From Solibacillus merdavium (GTDB lineage: Bacteria; Bacillota; Bacilli; Bacillales_A; Planococcaceae): a stretch of 64,000 bases of DNA. The notes under the pieces are model-generated. The model was not told the origin of the DNA. It saw nothing but the letters and a program-made list of their open reading frames with translations, and did no database searches. Location of the stretch: contig NZ_JACSPW010000002.1 of assembly GCF_014836935.1 (NCBI RefSeq), forward strand, positions 1 through 64,000. The letters run 5' to 3'. The number at the start of each line of letters is the position of its first letter. Position 1 is the stretch's first letter. The translations under genes and the position numbers were made by a program. Shown piece by piece: positions 1 to 7,368 of this stretch.

Positions 1-60
1 CGCGTCCCCTGGAATGGAAATCAACGGTTTTCATCAGTTAACTTTATTTTAAAACAAAAA

Positions 61-139
61 AGACTGTAGGCAAACTCGAATTTCTTCGAGTTTGTCTACA
101 GTCTGAAGCCATGTTCGAATGACATGGCTTCTGTTTTTT
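61..139. terminator. Back-to-back terminator hairpins downstream of yneB
   Basis: Two adjacent hairpins are visible. The first pairs 61-80 with 85-104 and, read on the minus strand, is followed by a T-rich run (complement of 50-60), so it fits as the end of the yneA-yneB transcript. The second pairs 105-113 with 123-131 and is followed by a T run at 134-139 on the plus strand, so it would stop a plus-strand gene lying left of the window. No gene is seen in positions 1-197. Confidence 0.75.
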
Positions 140-197
140 AAACTATTTGTTTTTTTATTTTCTTTATTTGCTGTTGAGATATTTAAATGGCATGTGA

Positions 198-1188
<991 letters not shown>

Positions 1189-1205
1189 AAGAAAAACCCC
1201 TCTTT

Positions 1206-1219
1206 CGAATATACGTTCG
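1206..1219. promoter_or_regulatory. LexA (SOS) box 1
   Basis: CGAATATACGTTCG matches the Gram-positive SOS consensus CGAAC-N4-GTTCG with one mismatch. It lies in the yneA leader just upstream of the yneA ribosome binding site. Confidence 0.75.
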
Positions 1220-1233
1220 GAATGTTTGTTCTC

Positions 1234-1262
1234 ATAATAATACGAACATATGTTTTTGTCAA
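1234..1262 (-). promoter_or_regulatory. SigA-type promoter of yneA
   Basis: On the minus strand, TTGACA (complement of 1257-1262), a 17-nt spacer and TATTAT (complement of 1234-1239). The spacer contains LexA box 2, so repressor binding would block RNA polymerase directly. Confidence 0.75.
1243..1256. promoter_or_regulatory. LexA (SOS) box 2
   Basis: CGAACATATGTTTT fits the B. subtilis form CGAACRNRYGTTYC with one mismatch. It sits between the -35 and -10 of the yneA promoter. Confidence 0.75.
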
Positions 1263-1271
1263 TCGTTTTTT

Positions 1272-1285
1272 CGAACTTATGTTTG
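1272..1285. promoter_or_regulatory. LexA (SOS) box 3
   Basis: CGAACTTATGTTTG matches CGAAC-N4-GTTCG in all but one base. It overlaps the predicted lexA -35 element, as expected for autoregulation. Confidence 0.75.
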
Positions 1286-1311
1286 CATTCGTGTTCGCAT
1301 ACTGCTATACT
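1283..1311 (+). promoter_or_regulatory. Promoter of lexA
   Basis: TTGCAT at 1283-1288, a 17-nt spacer and TATACT at 1306-1311, about 38 nt before the lexA start. The -35 overlaps LexA box 3. Confidence 0.6.
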
Positions 1312-1349
1312 TACACTAAGAAAAATAGCATGATAAAGAGGTGAGTTAG

Positions 1350-1973
1350 TTGACACAAAAAATTTCCAAACGACAAGAAGCTATTCTAACTTTTATAAAA
1401 GAGGAAGTTCGTTCAAAAGGCTATCCGCCATCAGTTCGTGAAATTGGAGAGGCTGTAGGCTTAGCTTCTAGCTCAACTGTCCACGGGCATTTAGCTCGAT
1501 TAGAGAGTAAAGGGCTTATACGTCGCGATCCTACTAAACCGCGTGCCATTGAAATTTTGGATCAAGAAGAGCTATCAATAGCTAAACAAGGTGTAATTCA
1601 CGTACCATTAATCGGTAAAGTTACAGCTGGTTTACCTATCTCGGCCATTGAAGATATCCAAGAATATTTCCCGTTACCCGATGCATATGGTTCATCAGAA
1701 GATGAATTATTTATGCTTGAAATAATGGGTGAATCAATGATTGAAGCCGGCATATTAAATGGGGATTACGTTATTGTCAAGAAAACTTCCACTGCGAGCA
1801 ATGGAGAAATCGTCGTTGCAATGACCGAAGAAGATGAAGCGACTGTCAAGCGTTTCTATAAAGAAAAAACTCATTTCCGCTTACAGCCTGAAAACAGTTC
1901 GATGGAGCCAATCATTGTTAATCAAGTATCTATTTTAGGAAAAGTAGTTGGGCTATATCGAAATATTCATTAA
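1350..1973 (+). CDS. lexA: LexA, SOS-response repressor
   Basis: 207 aa, TTG start preceded by AAAGAGGTGAG. The N-terminal winged helix-turn-helix (about residues 1-65; [13 protein letters not shown]) binds SOS boxes. The C-terminal S24 protease domain holds the self-cleavage bond A93-G94 (VTAGLP), the catalytic serine S129 (MGESM) and the lysine K167 (TVKRFY). RecA filaments trigger self-cleavage and derepress DNA-damage genes. It is divergent from yneA-yneB, and the shared intergenic region carries three SOS boxes, so both directions are likely LexA-controlled. Length and motifs match the Bacillus protein. Confidence 0.97.
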   Translation: MTQKISKRQEAILTFIKEEVRSKGYPPSVREIGEAVGLASSSTVHGHLARLESKGLIRRDPTKPRAIEILDQEELSIAKQGVIHVPLIGKVTAGLPISAIEDIQEYFPLPDAYGSSEDELFMLEIMGESMIEAGILNGDYVIVKKTSTASNGEIVVAMTEEDEATVKRFYKEKTHFRLQPENSSMEPIIVNQVSILGKVVGLYRNIH

Positions 1974-1978
1974 TTAAG

Positions 1979-2013
1979 AAGCTTGCCATTCTAATAGAAT
2001 CGGCAGGCTTTTT
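1979..2013 (+). terminator. Rho-independent terminator of lexA
   Basis: Nine-base stem (1979-1987 with 2002-2010, one G-T pair) followed by a T run, six bases after the lexA stop. Confidence 0.8.
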
Positions 2014-2020
2014 CTATTTC

Positions 2021-2054
2021 AAACAAAAAAGACCCAGCCGAAATCGACTGGATT
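2021..2054 (-). terminator. Terminator of the peptidase C26 gene
   Basis: Hairpin of CCAGTC/GGCTGG type at 2032-2054. On the minus strand it is followed by a T run (complement of 2025-2030). Confidence 0.65.
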
Positions 2055-2059
2055 TTCCT

Positions 2060-2755
2060 CTACTTTTTACATGCATTTATAAAACTTCTAAATAAACGTT
2101 GCGCATAAACATCACCATTTGGCGCCAACTCTTCAGGGTGCCACTGAACAGCAACACAATAAGGATGGGATTCGTGTTCGATTCCCTCAATAATACCATC
2201 TTTTGCAACAGCCGATGTGACTAGCCCTTTCCCCAGCTTACCTACTGATTGGTGATGGAAAGTGTTTACACGAAAAGATGCTTCACCAAAAATCTCTTTA
2301 AATCTTTGTGTTTTCACATCCACAGTATGGGCTAATTCTCCGCGCTTGGATGGTTGCTTATGTTGGACTATATTTTCCACCTGTGATGGAATATCCTGAA
2401 TGATCGTCCCCCCAAAGGCTATATTCATAATCTGCTGTCCTCGGCAGATGCCTAGAATGGGTATTTGTCTTTTAAATGCTTCATTCATTAGCAAAAGATC
2501 GCTATCATCACGCTTTCGCACTACGCTCCCAATATTAGGGTGTGGCTCTTCATTAAATATTAATGGGTCAATATCCGCACCACCAATCAATACAAGGCCA
2601 TCAACAATAGCCAATAGAGCCTCTACATTTTCTGCTGTCGCATTCGGTATACAAATCGGAATGCCACCTGCTTGTTCTATTGATGTTAAATAGACATTAT
2701 TAATATCCATTTTTTTATCAAAGTCATACATCGTTAACCCAATAATCGGCTTCAT
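2060..2755 (-). CDS. Gamma-glutamyl-gamma-aminobutyrate hydrolase family (peptidase C26)
   Basis: 231 aa with a class I glutamine amidotransferase fold. The nucleophile C104 lies in the elbow GICRG, and the His-Glu pair is H206/E208 in QWHPEE. The nearby GGADIDP and FHHQS segments are typical of PuuD-like hydrolases rather than of synthetase-coupled amidotransferases. The family cleaves gamma-glutamyl amides, in E. coli gamma-glutamyl-GABA in putrescine catabolism. No putrescine genes are adjacent, so the physiological substrate is unknown. It appears monocistronic, with its own terminator. Confidence 0.85.
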   Translation of the reverse strand: MKPIIGLTMYDFDKKMDINNVYLTSIEQAGGIPICIPNATAENVEALLAIVDGLVLIGGADIDPLIFNEEPHPNIGSVVRKRDDSDLLLMNEAFKRQIPILGICRGQQIMNIAFGGTIIQDIPSQVENIVQHKQPSKRGELAHTVDVKTQRFKEIFGEASFRVNTFHHQSVGKLGKGLVTSAVAKDGIIEGIEHESHPYCVAVQWHPEELAPNGDVYAQRLFRSFINACKK

Positions 2756-2840
2756 TCCTTCTATCCCCTTAAAGTTAAAAGATAATTCAAATAATTTAAA
2801 TTATACTATTATATCGCCTTAGATGACTACAAAAATTTAT

Positions 2841-2872
2841 AAAAAAAGGGATTGCTTAAATGCAATCCCTTT
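2841..2872 (-). terminator. Terminator downstream of the 5'-nucleotidase gene
   Basis: AAAGGGATTGC pairs with GCAATCCCTTT around a short loop. The minus-strand T run follows immediately. Confidence 0.8.
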
Positions 2873-2876
2873 ACGA

Positions 2877-3422
2877 TTAAACAATTTCGAGTTGTTTTAA
2901 AAAATATTGCTTAATTTCTTTCCAATTATGAACGCGTGTATATCCTTCTTCCGCCGTATTGTATGGCATTGAATACAATAGTCCTGTTCCTTTAAATGAC
3001 GCAAGCTGCCTTGGATTGTCGTCAATTAAATAATCGGTATGTATAACCGCTTTATTCCCGCAAAATACAATATTTTGTGTTTTAATGAATGGTAAATGTT
3101 TGATTAGCCAATCATATTTGGCAGTAAATGATCCTGGTACATCCATTGCAGCAGTAGCTATAAAAATTTCATAATGCTCCTGAAGCTCCTGAATGACTTC
3201 AATTGCATCTTCATCTAGTAACGCCAAATCGCGGAAGTAATCTGGCTCATTTAATAGTGCAAACAGTTTCTTTGCATCTTCACGTGGTAAATCACGCTGT
3301 GTAGTCAACAAAAATTCTTCTTCCGTAAAGGAAGTACCGAAATTCTCATTGTAAGTAATACGTAACTTTGAATAAAAGTCAGCTAATACTTGGTCCATAT
3401 CAATTGCAATACTTTTTTTCAT
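2877..3422 (-). CDS. 5'(3')-deoxyribonucleotidase-like HAD hydrolase (NT5C family)
   Basis: 181 aa from the ATG at 3422, preceded by GGAGG; the upstream extension of the frame lacks a better start. HAD motifs are clear: DMDQVLAD near residues 8-15 (nucleophile Asp and acid/base Asp), a Thr-containing ATAAM motif II, and the acidic LIDDNP motif near residue 138. This matches the small 5'-nucleotidase, deoxy(pyrimidine) type group, which dephosphorylates deoxynucleoside monophosphates. The exact substrate is inferred from family only. It is followed by a terminator and is probably transcribed alone. Confidence 0.8.
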   Translation of the reverse strand: MKKSIAIDMDQVLADFYSKLRITYNENFGTSFTEEEFLLTTQRDLPREDAKKLFALLNEPDYFRDLALLDEDAIEVIQELQEHYEIFIATAAMDVPGSFTAKYDWLIKHLPFIKTQNIVFCGNKAVIHTDYLIDDNPRQLASFKGTGLLYSMPYNTAEEGYTRVHNWKEIKQYFLKQLEIV

Positions 3423-3500
3423 GTAATTGGCCTCCTTGGAATTTCCTAATTTTAGTTTATACAATTATATTGTGAAATAACAAGGTATTACTCTCTACAA

Positions 3501-4208
3501 TTAACAACGAACATATTTACGTTTAAATCCGATACGCCCTTTTTCAACTTGCTTTACTATTTCTGCATACGCGTGTAATTTTCCGGGCTTTTTTCCTTCA
3601 CGCTTAATTTCCACTACACCAATATCATTAGCAATTTGCAATGCTTCATTATGTAAAGGCTTAAAAGAAACACCGACAGTCATTACAAAGTTATTCATCG
3701 CAACTTGTGTACGTAGCGGTACCAAATTGATATTTTGTTTTACCTGTTTAAGCATTCCCCGCAGTTTCTCAACTGAGAACTCCTCATCTTTTCTATTACC
3801 GAGGAGCCAGCAATAACAATGCCAGCCAGCAGACATTTTCAACTCGTCTCCACTTGCAATCCATTTATCACTTACTTGTTGGGCAATATCGGATTCTGCT
3901 AATGTAACTGCAACCACATAATCAGATATCATATAAAAATAAGCCTGGTCCATCCATCGATTATAATCTGCTTCCGACATTGCTTTTGAATCGGCGATGA
4001 TTCCTGCAAAGTACATTGCATCATAGTTACCCGTTGCATATAATTGTTCTGCAAGTTCATGGTTTATTTTTATTTGCTTAACATATGGTTTCATCGATCC
4101 AATCGTTACACCAAATACTGGCTCCTTGGCCCCGTTTGACATATATATTTTTTTTGTACGTTCTTTTCCTAATGTTTCTAATTCCTGTATTACAGTATTG
4201 AAATCCAT
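3501..4208 (-). CDS. DNA alkylation repair protein, AlkD-like HEAT-repeat family
   Basis: 235 aa, all-helical, with the HEAT-like layout of AlkC/AlkD proteins (GVTIGSMKP near residue 33; VSDKWI and CYCWLLGNR in the middle). The family includes glycosylases that bind distorted DNA and remove bulky or cationic alkylated bases. Aromatic residues in the middle repeats are compatible with that activity, but catalytic residues cannot be confirmed by eye. Its ATG lies one base after the stop of the upstream gene at 4210, so the two are translationally coupled. Confidence 0.75.
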   Translation of the reverse strand: MDFNTVIQELETLGKERTKKIYMSNGAKEPVFGVTIGSMKPYVKQIKINHELAEQLYATGNYDAMYFAGIIADSKAMSEADYNRWMDQAYFYMISDYVVAVTLAESDIAQQVSDKWIASGDELKMSAGWHCYCWLLGNRKDEEFSVEKLRGMLKQVKQNINLVPLRTQVAMNNFVMTVGVSFKPLHNEALQIANDIGVVEIKREGKKPGKLHAYAEIVKQVEKGRIGFKRKYVRC

Positions 4209-4209
4209 A

Positions 4210-4848
4210 TTAGTATCCTTTCTGAATTGATAAGTTGTTCTTACTCGATTGTTTTAATAATAAAATACTCTTCTCTATTGAAGTTTCAATATAGCCGACT
4301 ATTTGCTCCATTGTAAATACAGTAAGCGGTATTTTGAGTATTTCTGTATCATATTGCAGGTCACTTAAAATACTAGGAATAAATGCAGTTACTTCCTCAT
4401 GGGAAACCTCCTGCAAATAACATATTTCAAAGGGCTCTTTCAATAATGCAGAAAGCTGTTCATTCAAATGATAGTGCTCAACTAATTGTGCATTTAAAAT
4501 TTTAAAATCGTTATGATAAGCATTCAACAGTTCGGGCTTTGCTTCCAAACGATTTTTTAACCAAGGGATGAAAAATCCCTGCAACCATAAATCATCGGCA
4601 ATTAAATGTACATAATAACCATTGATATAGTTTTTTGAAACCTCATTTTTATACTTTTTATAAAATGCTTCGTAATTAATTGTTCTAGTAAACCTTTGTA
4701 GCTCTCCACTGTAAAAATGTGATGCGTCTTTAGCCATTATAGCTGCATCTGCTGCAATTCCACCTATTATAAATGTTGCTTGATCTTGTATGTTTAATGC
4801 CTCTGCCACTTTATAAGCAATAATAGCATGCATAATTCTTGAGCCCAT
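4210..4848 (-). CDS. Zinc-dependent phospholipase C-like protein
   Basis: 212 aa from the ATG at 4848, chosen because GGAGG lies 7 nt upstream. It begins MGSRIMHAIIAYKVA with a histidine near the N-terminus, followed by GGIAADAA, a KDASHF motif and HLIADDLW, a His/Asp pattern typical of bacterial proteins annotated as zinc-dependent phospholipase C family. No signal peptide is seen, so cytoplasmic location is likely and the true substrate is unknown. It is coupled to the downstream AlkD-like gene. Confidence 0.6.
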   Translation of the reverse strand: MGSRIMHAIIAYKVAEALNIQDQATFIIGGIAADAAIMAKDASHFYSGELQRFTRTINYEAFYKKYKNEVSKNYINGYYVHLIADDLWLQGFFIPWLKNRLEAKPELLNAYHNDFKILNAQLVEHYHLNEQLSALLKEPFEICYLQEVSHEEVTAFIPSILSDLQYDTEILKIPLTVFTMEQIVGYIETSIEKSILLLKQSSKNNLSIQKGY

Positions 4849-4979
4849 AAGTACCTCCATTATAGTATGTAATTTTAAATTCAATTTAACAGATAAAAAT
4901 CCCTTTTATTAAAAAGTTAAAATATACCACAGCATAATAAAGCAACCTCTGAACAGAATAAATTCAGGAGGTGATATTC

Positions 4980-5384
4980 ATGAAAAACAACAAAAACATG
5001 AATACTGAATTTGGAATGGAAACAGACGTTAACAAGGTTATTAAGCAAAACCAGCAGGCTGAAGCCAAAAAGCAGCAAGCTTCTGGTTTATACGCTAATA
5101 ACGGTTTACAAAAAAATCCAAGTTCAAAGAACGCGGAATTTGGTATGGAGACCGATGTGAACCAAGTTAAAAAGCAAAACCAACAAGCTGAAGCTAAAAA
5201 GCAGCAAGCTTCTGGTATTTTTGCAAATAGTGGTTTACAAAAGAAACTAAGTTCAATGAACGCGGAGTTTGGAATGGAAACAGATGTAAGCCAAGTTAAA
5301 AAGCAAAACCAACAAGCTGAAGCCGAAAAGCAGCAAGCTTCTGGATTATTTGCTAAAATTCGTTCCCAAAACGGTAATAAATAA
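4980..5384 (+). CDS. sspE: Gamma-type small acid-soluble spore protein (SspE-like)
   Basis: 134 aa from the ATG at 4980. AGGAGGTGAT at 4966-4975 is the ribosome site and rules out the ATG at 4971. The protein consists of three repeats with a 43-residue period (starting near residues 10, 53 and 96), each with EFGMETDV followed by KQNQQAEA and KQQASG. The EFGxETD segment is the expected GPR cleavage region. The composition is rich in Gln, Asn, Ala and Lys and lacks Cys and Trp, as in gamma SASPs that serve as an amino-acid store for germination. CATAATA at 4933-4939 resembles a SigG -10, but the -35 is unclear. The gpr protease gene lies at 25.2 kb. Confidence 0.92.
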   Translation: MKNNKNMNTEFGMETDVNKVIKQNQQAEAKKQQASGLYANNGLQKNPSSKNAEFGMETDVNQVKKQNQQAEAKKQQASGIFANSGLQKKLSSMNAEFGMETDVSQVKKQNQQAEAEKQQASGLFAKIRSQNGNK

Positions 5385-5400
5385 TCGAATATCATCCCCA

Positions 5401-5429
5401 AACCGGCAATTTTTATTGCCGGTTTTTTT
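5401..5429 (+). terminator. Terminator of sspE
   Basis: AACCGGCAA/TTGCCGGTT stem with a short loop and a T run on the plus strand. Confidence 0.88.
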
Positions 5430-5444
5430 CATTAAAAAAGAAAA

Positions 5445-5532
5445 AAAGCGTTGGAGCTTAGTGCCCCAACGCTTTCTTCTTAGTACATTTTCATATATTG
5501 ATCACGTTCCCACTGGTGGACAGTTGAACGGT
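5445..5532. repeat. Left attachment copy: displaced glnA 3' end and terminator
   Basis: 88 bp matching 7281-7368 without gaps and with 4 differences. Read on the minus strand it encodes the last glnA codons ([13 protein letters not shown], stop) followed by the glnA terminator hairpin, but no glnA body is attached on its right; identity stops at 5532. One difference is a synonymous Lys codon change and three lie in the terminator loop. This is what an integrase leaves when an element carrying its own gene end recombines into the 3' end of a gene. It is probably the original host end of glnA. Confidence 0.85.
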
Positions 5533-5635
5533 TTCTGCTCCTATATAATAGGTGGAAATTTAGTTCACTAGGAATGTTGATAAATCAATGTTTTGGGGAG
5601 TTCGTTCATTATAAAACACTGCAGAAAATTATTAG

Positions 5636-5680
5636 TTTGTGGGCAATTTGTGGGCAAAGTAGAAAATCATTTGTGGGCAA
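5636..5680 (+). repeat. Left set of three TTTGTGGGCAA repeats
   Basis: Exact 11-mers start at 5636, 5647 and 5670: two in tandem and a third 23 nt after the second. The set lies 104-148 bp inside the left attachment copy. The layout resembles integrase arm-type binding sites. Confidence 0.65.
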
Positions 5681-5947
5681 ATTTTATACAAGAAAATATG
5701 CATATTGGTAAAGGTTATCCACAGTGTTTATCGGACGTGCTATTTTACCTTTTGATCCATTCTTGACGATGGCTAATTAAAAGTTTTCCCTATCATCAAC
5801 CCAAAAATGAAATCTGCAAAAGGATATTTTACATAAATTATCCAAGATAGTATAATAATTCAAAGCCGTTATATGCAGTCCAATACGGCTATTAAATACT
5901 ATTGGTAAAATCATTATTGCTATGCAATTGAACAGGAGGATAAACTA

Positions 5948-6406
5948 TTGCAAAAGAAATTAAAAATAATTGAAGACAGAAAAGCTCTTCTTTTAGCTAT
6001 TGCTTTATTAATATTTATTTGGATCTTTTTCAGTAATTACTGGCATTATCCATCTCCACCATTTGAGTCTCTCACTTCAAAAGAGGTTATTCGTATTTTC
6101 GAGGAAGAAAGTTCTGAGAGCGGATTTTTGAAAATTGCTACTGAAAATAATTTTGATTGGTATACATGTAAGGATACTATCTGTATAGACAAGAATATAT
6201 TTTTCCCCCTTTCAGAGAGAGGTTGGGATAAACAAGATATAACTCCATATTATAAACCGAACGGAAAACTTATACGTATTGAGCATATTTACACTAAGAA
6301 TCAATTTGCCGGTAACTTAGGCACTACTCTAAAAATAGAAGTATACCATTGGGTGGATAATGAAGATATTATTTTTTTGAAAATACCTCAAGATGTAGAT
6401 TTTTAA
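5948..6406 (+). CDS. Uncharacterised membrane-anchored protein in the element
   Basis: 152 aa from a TTG start with AGGAGGA 7 nt upstream. One transmembrane segment (about residues 14-32, ILLAIALLIFIWIFF-like) follows a basic N-terminus, so the rest should be extracytoplasmic. The outer part has a Cys pair (YTCKDTIC) and a repeating beta-like pattern. I do not recognise a family. The base composition is AT-rich compared with the neighbouring chromosome. It lies in the glnA-integrated element and is likely cargo. The reading frame is intact. Confidence 0.55.
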   Translation: MQKKLKIIEDRKALLLAIALLIFIWIFFSNYWHYPSPPFESLTSKEVIRIFEEESSESGFLKIATENNFDWYTCKDTICIDKNIFFPLSERGWDKQDITPYYKPNGKLIRIEHIYTKNQFAGNLGTTLKIEVYHWVDNEDIIFLKIPQDVDF

Positions 6407-6571
6407 TTTAGATAAATTTAAACCAAGGCATATTTAGATAAATTCTAAATATGCTTTTTTATATTAAAAAGGATATTCATTTAGGAATAAAATGTAAATA
6501 ATAATTAAACATCATATAAAATTAAAAAAGGGTAGGCCAAAAATAAATTCTATAAAATAAGGAGTGATAGT

Positions 6572-6994
6572 ATGAAAAAAGCAATTGGAAGTTTACTGTT
6601 CATATTTGCGTGTATCATCCCAACTAGTGTTTTAGCTTCAGAAATTAAAGGCGATACTGAATATTCGTCTATTCAACAAGATGTAAAGTTAGAAAAACGG
6701 GCACAGGAAATAAACGATTACTTTGTCAAATTAGAAGAACTTAAAATTCAATTAGAAAAAAGCGCTTCCAAAGTTGAATCTGCAGTGAGTAATGGTATGA
6801 GTACACTCAACGCCCTTTCAAATTATGAGTCTGCCCTACAACAATATAATGATTACGAGAGCAATTCAATAGATATTGTTGGACTTGAAAAATTAGAGAG
6901 CGAAGCCCCATCAGTTCAGCCATTTTCCACAAAAAATAATGCAACGGTTAGATGGAAGCCCTCTTTCAAGATCAACGTTATGGAATGCCTTTAA
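6572..6994 (+). CDS. Secreted coiled-coil protein, C-terminus probably altered by a rearrangement
   Basis: 140 aa, with GGAGTGA upstream of the ATG. A signal peptide is visible (MKKAIGSLLFIFACIIPTSVLA, cleavage likely near residue 23), followed by a charged helical region (about 30-115) with heptad character. The last about 17 codons run out of frame over the integrase remnant at 6939-7220, so the natural C-terminus has probably been replaced where two DNA segments were joined near 6930-6945. No family is recognised. It is element cargo. Confidence 0.5.
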   Translation: MKKAIGSLLFIFACIIPTSVLASEIKGDTEYSSIQQDVKLEKRAQEINDYFVKLEELKIQLEKSASKVESAVSNGMSTLNALSNYESALQQYNDYESNSIDIVGLEKLESEAPSVQPFSTKNNATVRWKPSFKINVMECL

Positions 6995-7220
6995 ATCCGC
7001 TCAAGAGCACCTAGAACTTGAGCCAATTCCAATTCACTCTACACGGCACACGCATGCTGCTATGCTTATTGAAGCTGAATGGGATATGAAATCTATTGCT
7101 GATAGACTTGGTCATGAATCGCCAACAACTACTATCAATACTTATGCACACATATCGCATAAACATGCAGAAAATACACTTCATAATTTTGATGAATACA
7201 TGGAAAAATTGGGGCAATAA
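6939..7220 (+). pseudogene. Tyrosine integrase, C-terminal remnant
   Basis: 93 codons matching the end of phage/ICE-type tyrosine recombinases. DGSPLSRSTLWNAF leads into the catalytic HSTRHTHA (His and second Arg), LGHES (His/Trp position) and TINTYAHI (nucleophilic Tyr) motifs. The N-terminal arm-binding and core-binding domains, the first catalytic Arg and the Lys are absent. Upstream DNA encodes an unrelated secreted protein, so this is a truncated gene, not a small intact one. It lies 60 bp from the right attachment copy, the usual place for int, and reads toward glnA. Confidence 0.85.
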
Positions 7221-7225
7221 AAAAG

Positions 7226-7269
7226 TTTGTGGGCAAAATGTGGGCAATAAAAAATCAGCTTGTGGGCAG
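7226..7269 (+). repeat. Right set of TTTGTGGGCAA-type repeats
   Basis: Copies start at 7226 (exact), 7237 (AATGTGGGCAA) and 7259 (CTTGTGGGCAG), with spacing of 11 and 22 nt against 11 and 23 in the left set and in the same orientation. Similarity extends into the AAAATCA between copies 2 and 3. The set lies between the integrase stop and the right attachment copy. Confidence 0.65.
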
Positions 7270-7280
7270 CTAAAAGTATA

Positions 7281-7311
7281 AAAGCGTTGGAGCCTACAGC
7301 CCCAACGCTTT
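7281..7311 (-). terminator. Terminator of glnRA
   Basis: AAAGCGTTGG/CCAACGCTTT stem with an 11-nt loop just after the glnA stop, followed on the minus strand by a moderate T-rich run. The displaced copy at 5445-5475 has a longer T-rich tail. Confidence 0.8.
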
Positions 7312-7368
7312 CTTCTTAGTACATCTTCATATATTGATCACGTTCCCACTGGTGGACAGTTGAACGGT
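7281..7368. repeat. Right attachment copy: present glnA 3' end and terminator
   Basis: The 88-bp partner of 5445-5532. Here it is fused to the intact glnA body, so the gene end and its terminator hairpin (about 7281-7311, minus strand) are functional. By the logic of 3'-end integration this copy came with the element. Crossover must lie right of the last difference (7325), within the identical stretch up to 7368. Confidence 0.85.

Larger units (their letters stand above)
5445..7368. mobile_element. Decayed integrative element inserted in the 3' end of glnA
   Basis: Bounded by 88-bp direct copies of the glnA end (5445-5532 and 7281-7368). It contains a tyrosine integrase C-terminal remnant next to the right copy, two small plus-strand genes and AT-rich non-coding DNA. 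The two edges also carry matching sets of a TTTGTGGGCAA-type repeat. No replication, conjugation or phage structural gene is present, and the integrase lacks its N-terminal part, so the element is probably immobile. Positions 5533-5947 hold no gene apart from the left repeat set; one TTATCCACA (5715-5723) matches a DnaA box but stands alone. Confidence 0.8.

Noticed and set aside
1286-1299. Fourth SOS box candidate near GTGTTCGCAT
   Set aside because: Only one half-site (GTTCG/CGAAC) is present; the other half does not match.
4964-5401. Minus-strand frame opposite sspE with Cys- and Phe-rich repeats
   Set aside because: The repeats are the complement of the three SASP repeats; the plus-strand gene has the ribosome site and family match.
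5350-5571. Plus-strand frame across the displaced glnA end
   Set aside because: It runs through two terminators and the antisense of a glnA fragment, so it is not a plausible gene.
5715-5723. TTATCCACA, a perfect DnaA box, inside the glnA element
   Set aside because: It stands alone, with no second box nearby and no replication gene; one 9-mer can occur by chance.
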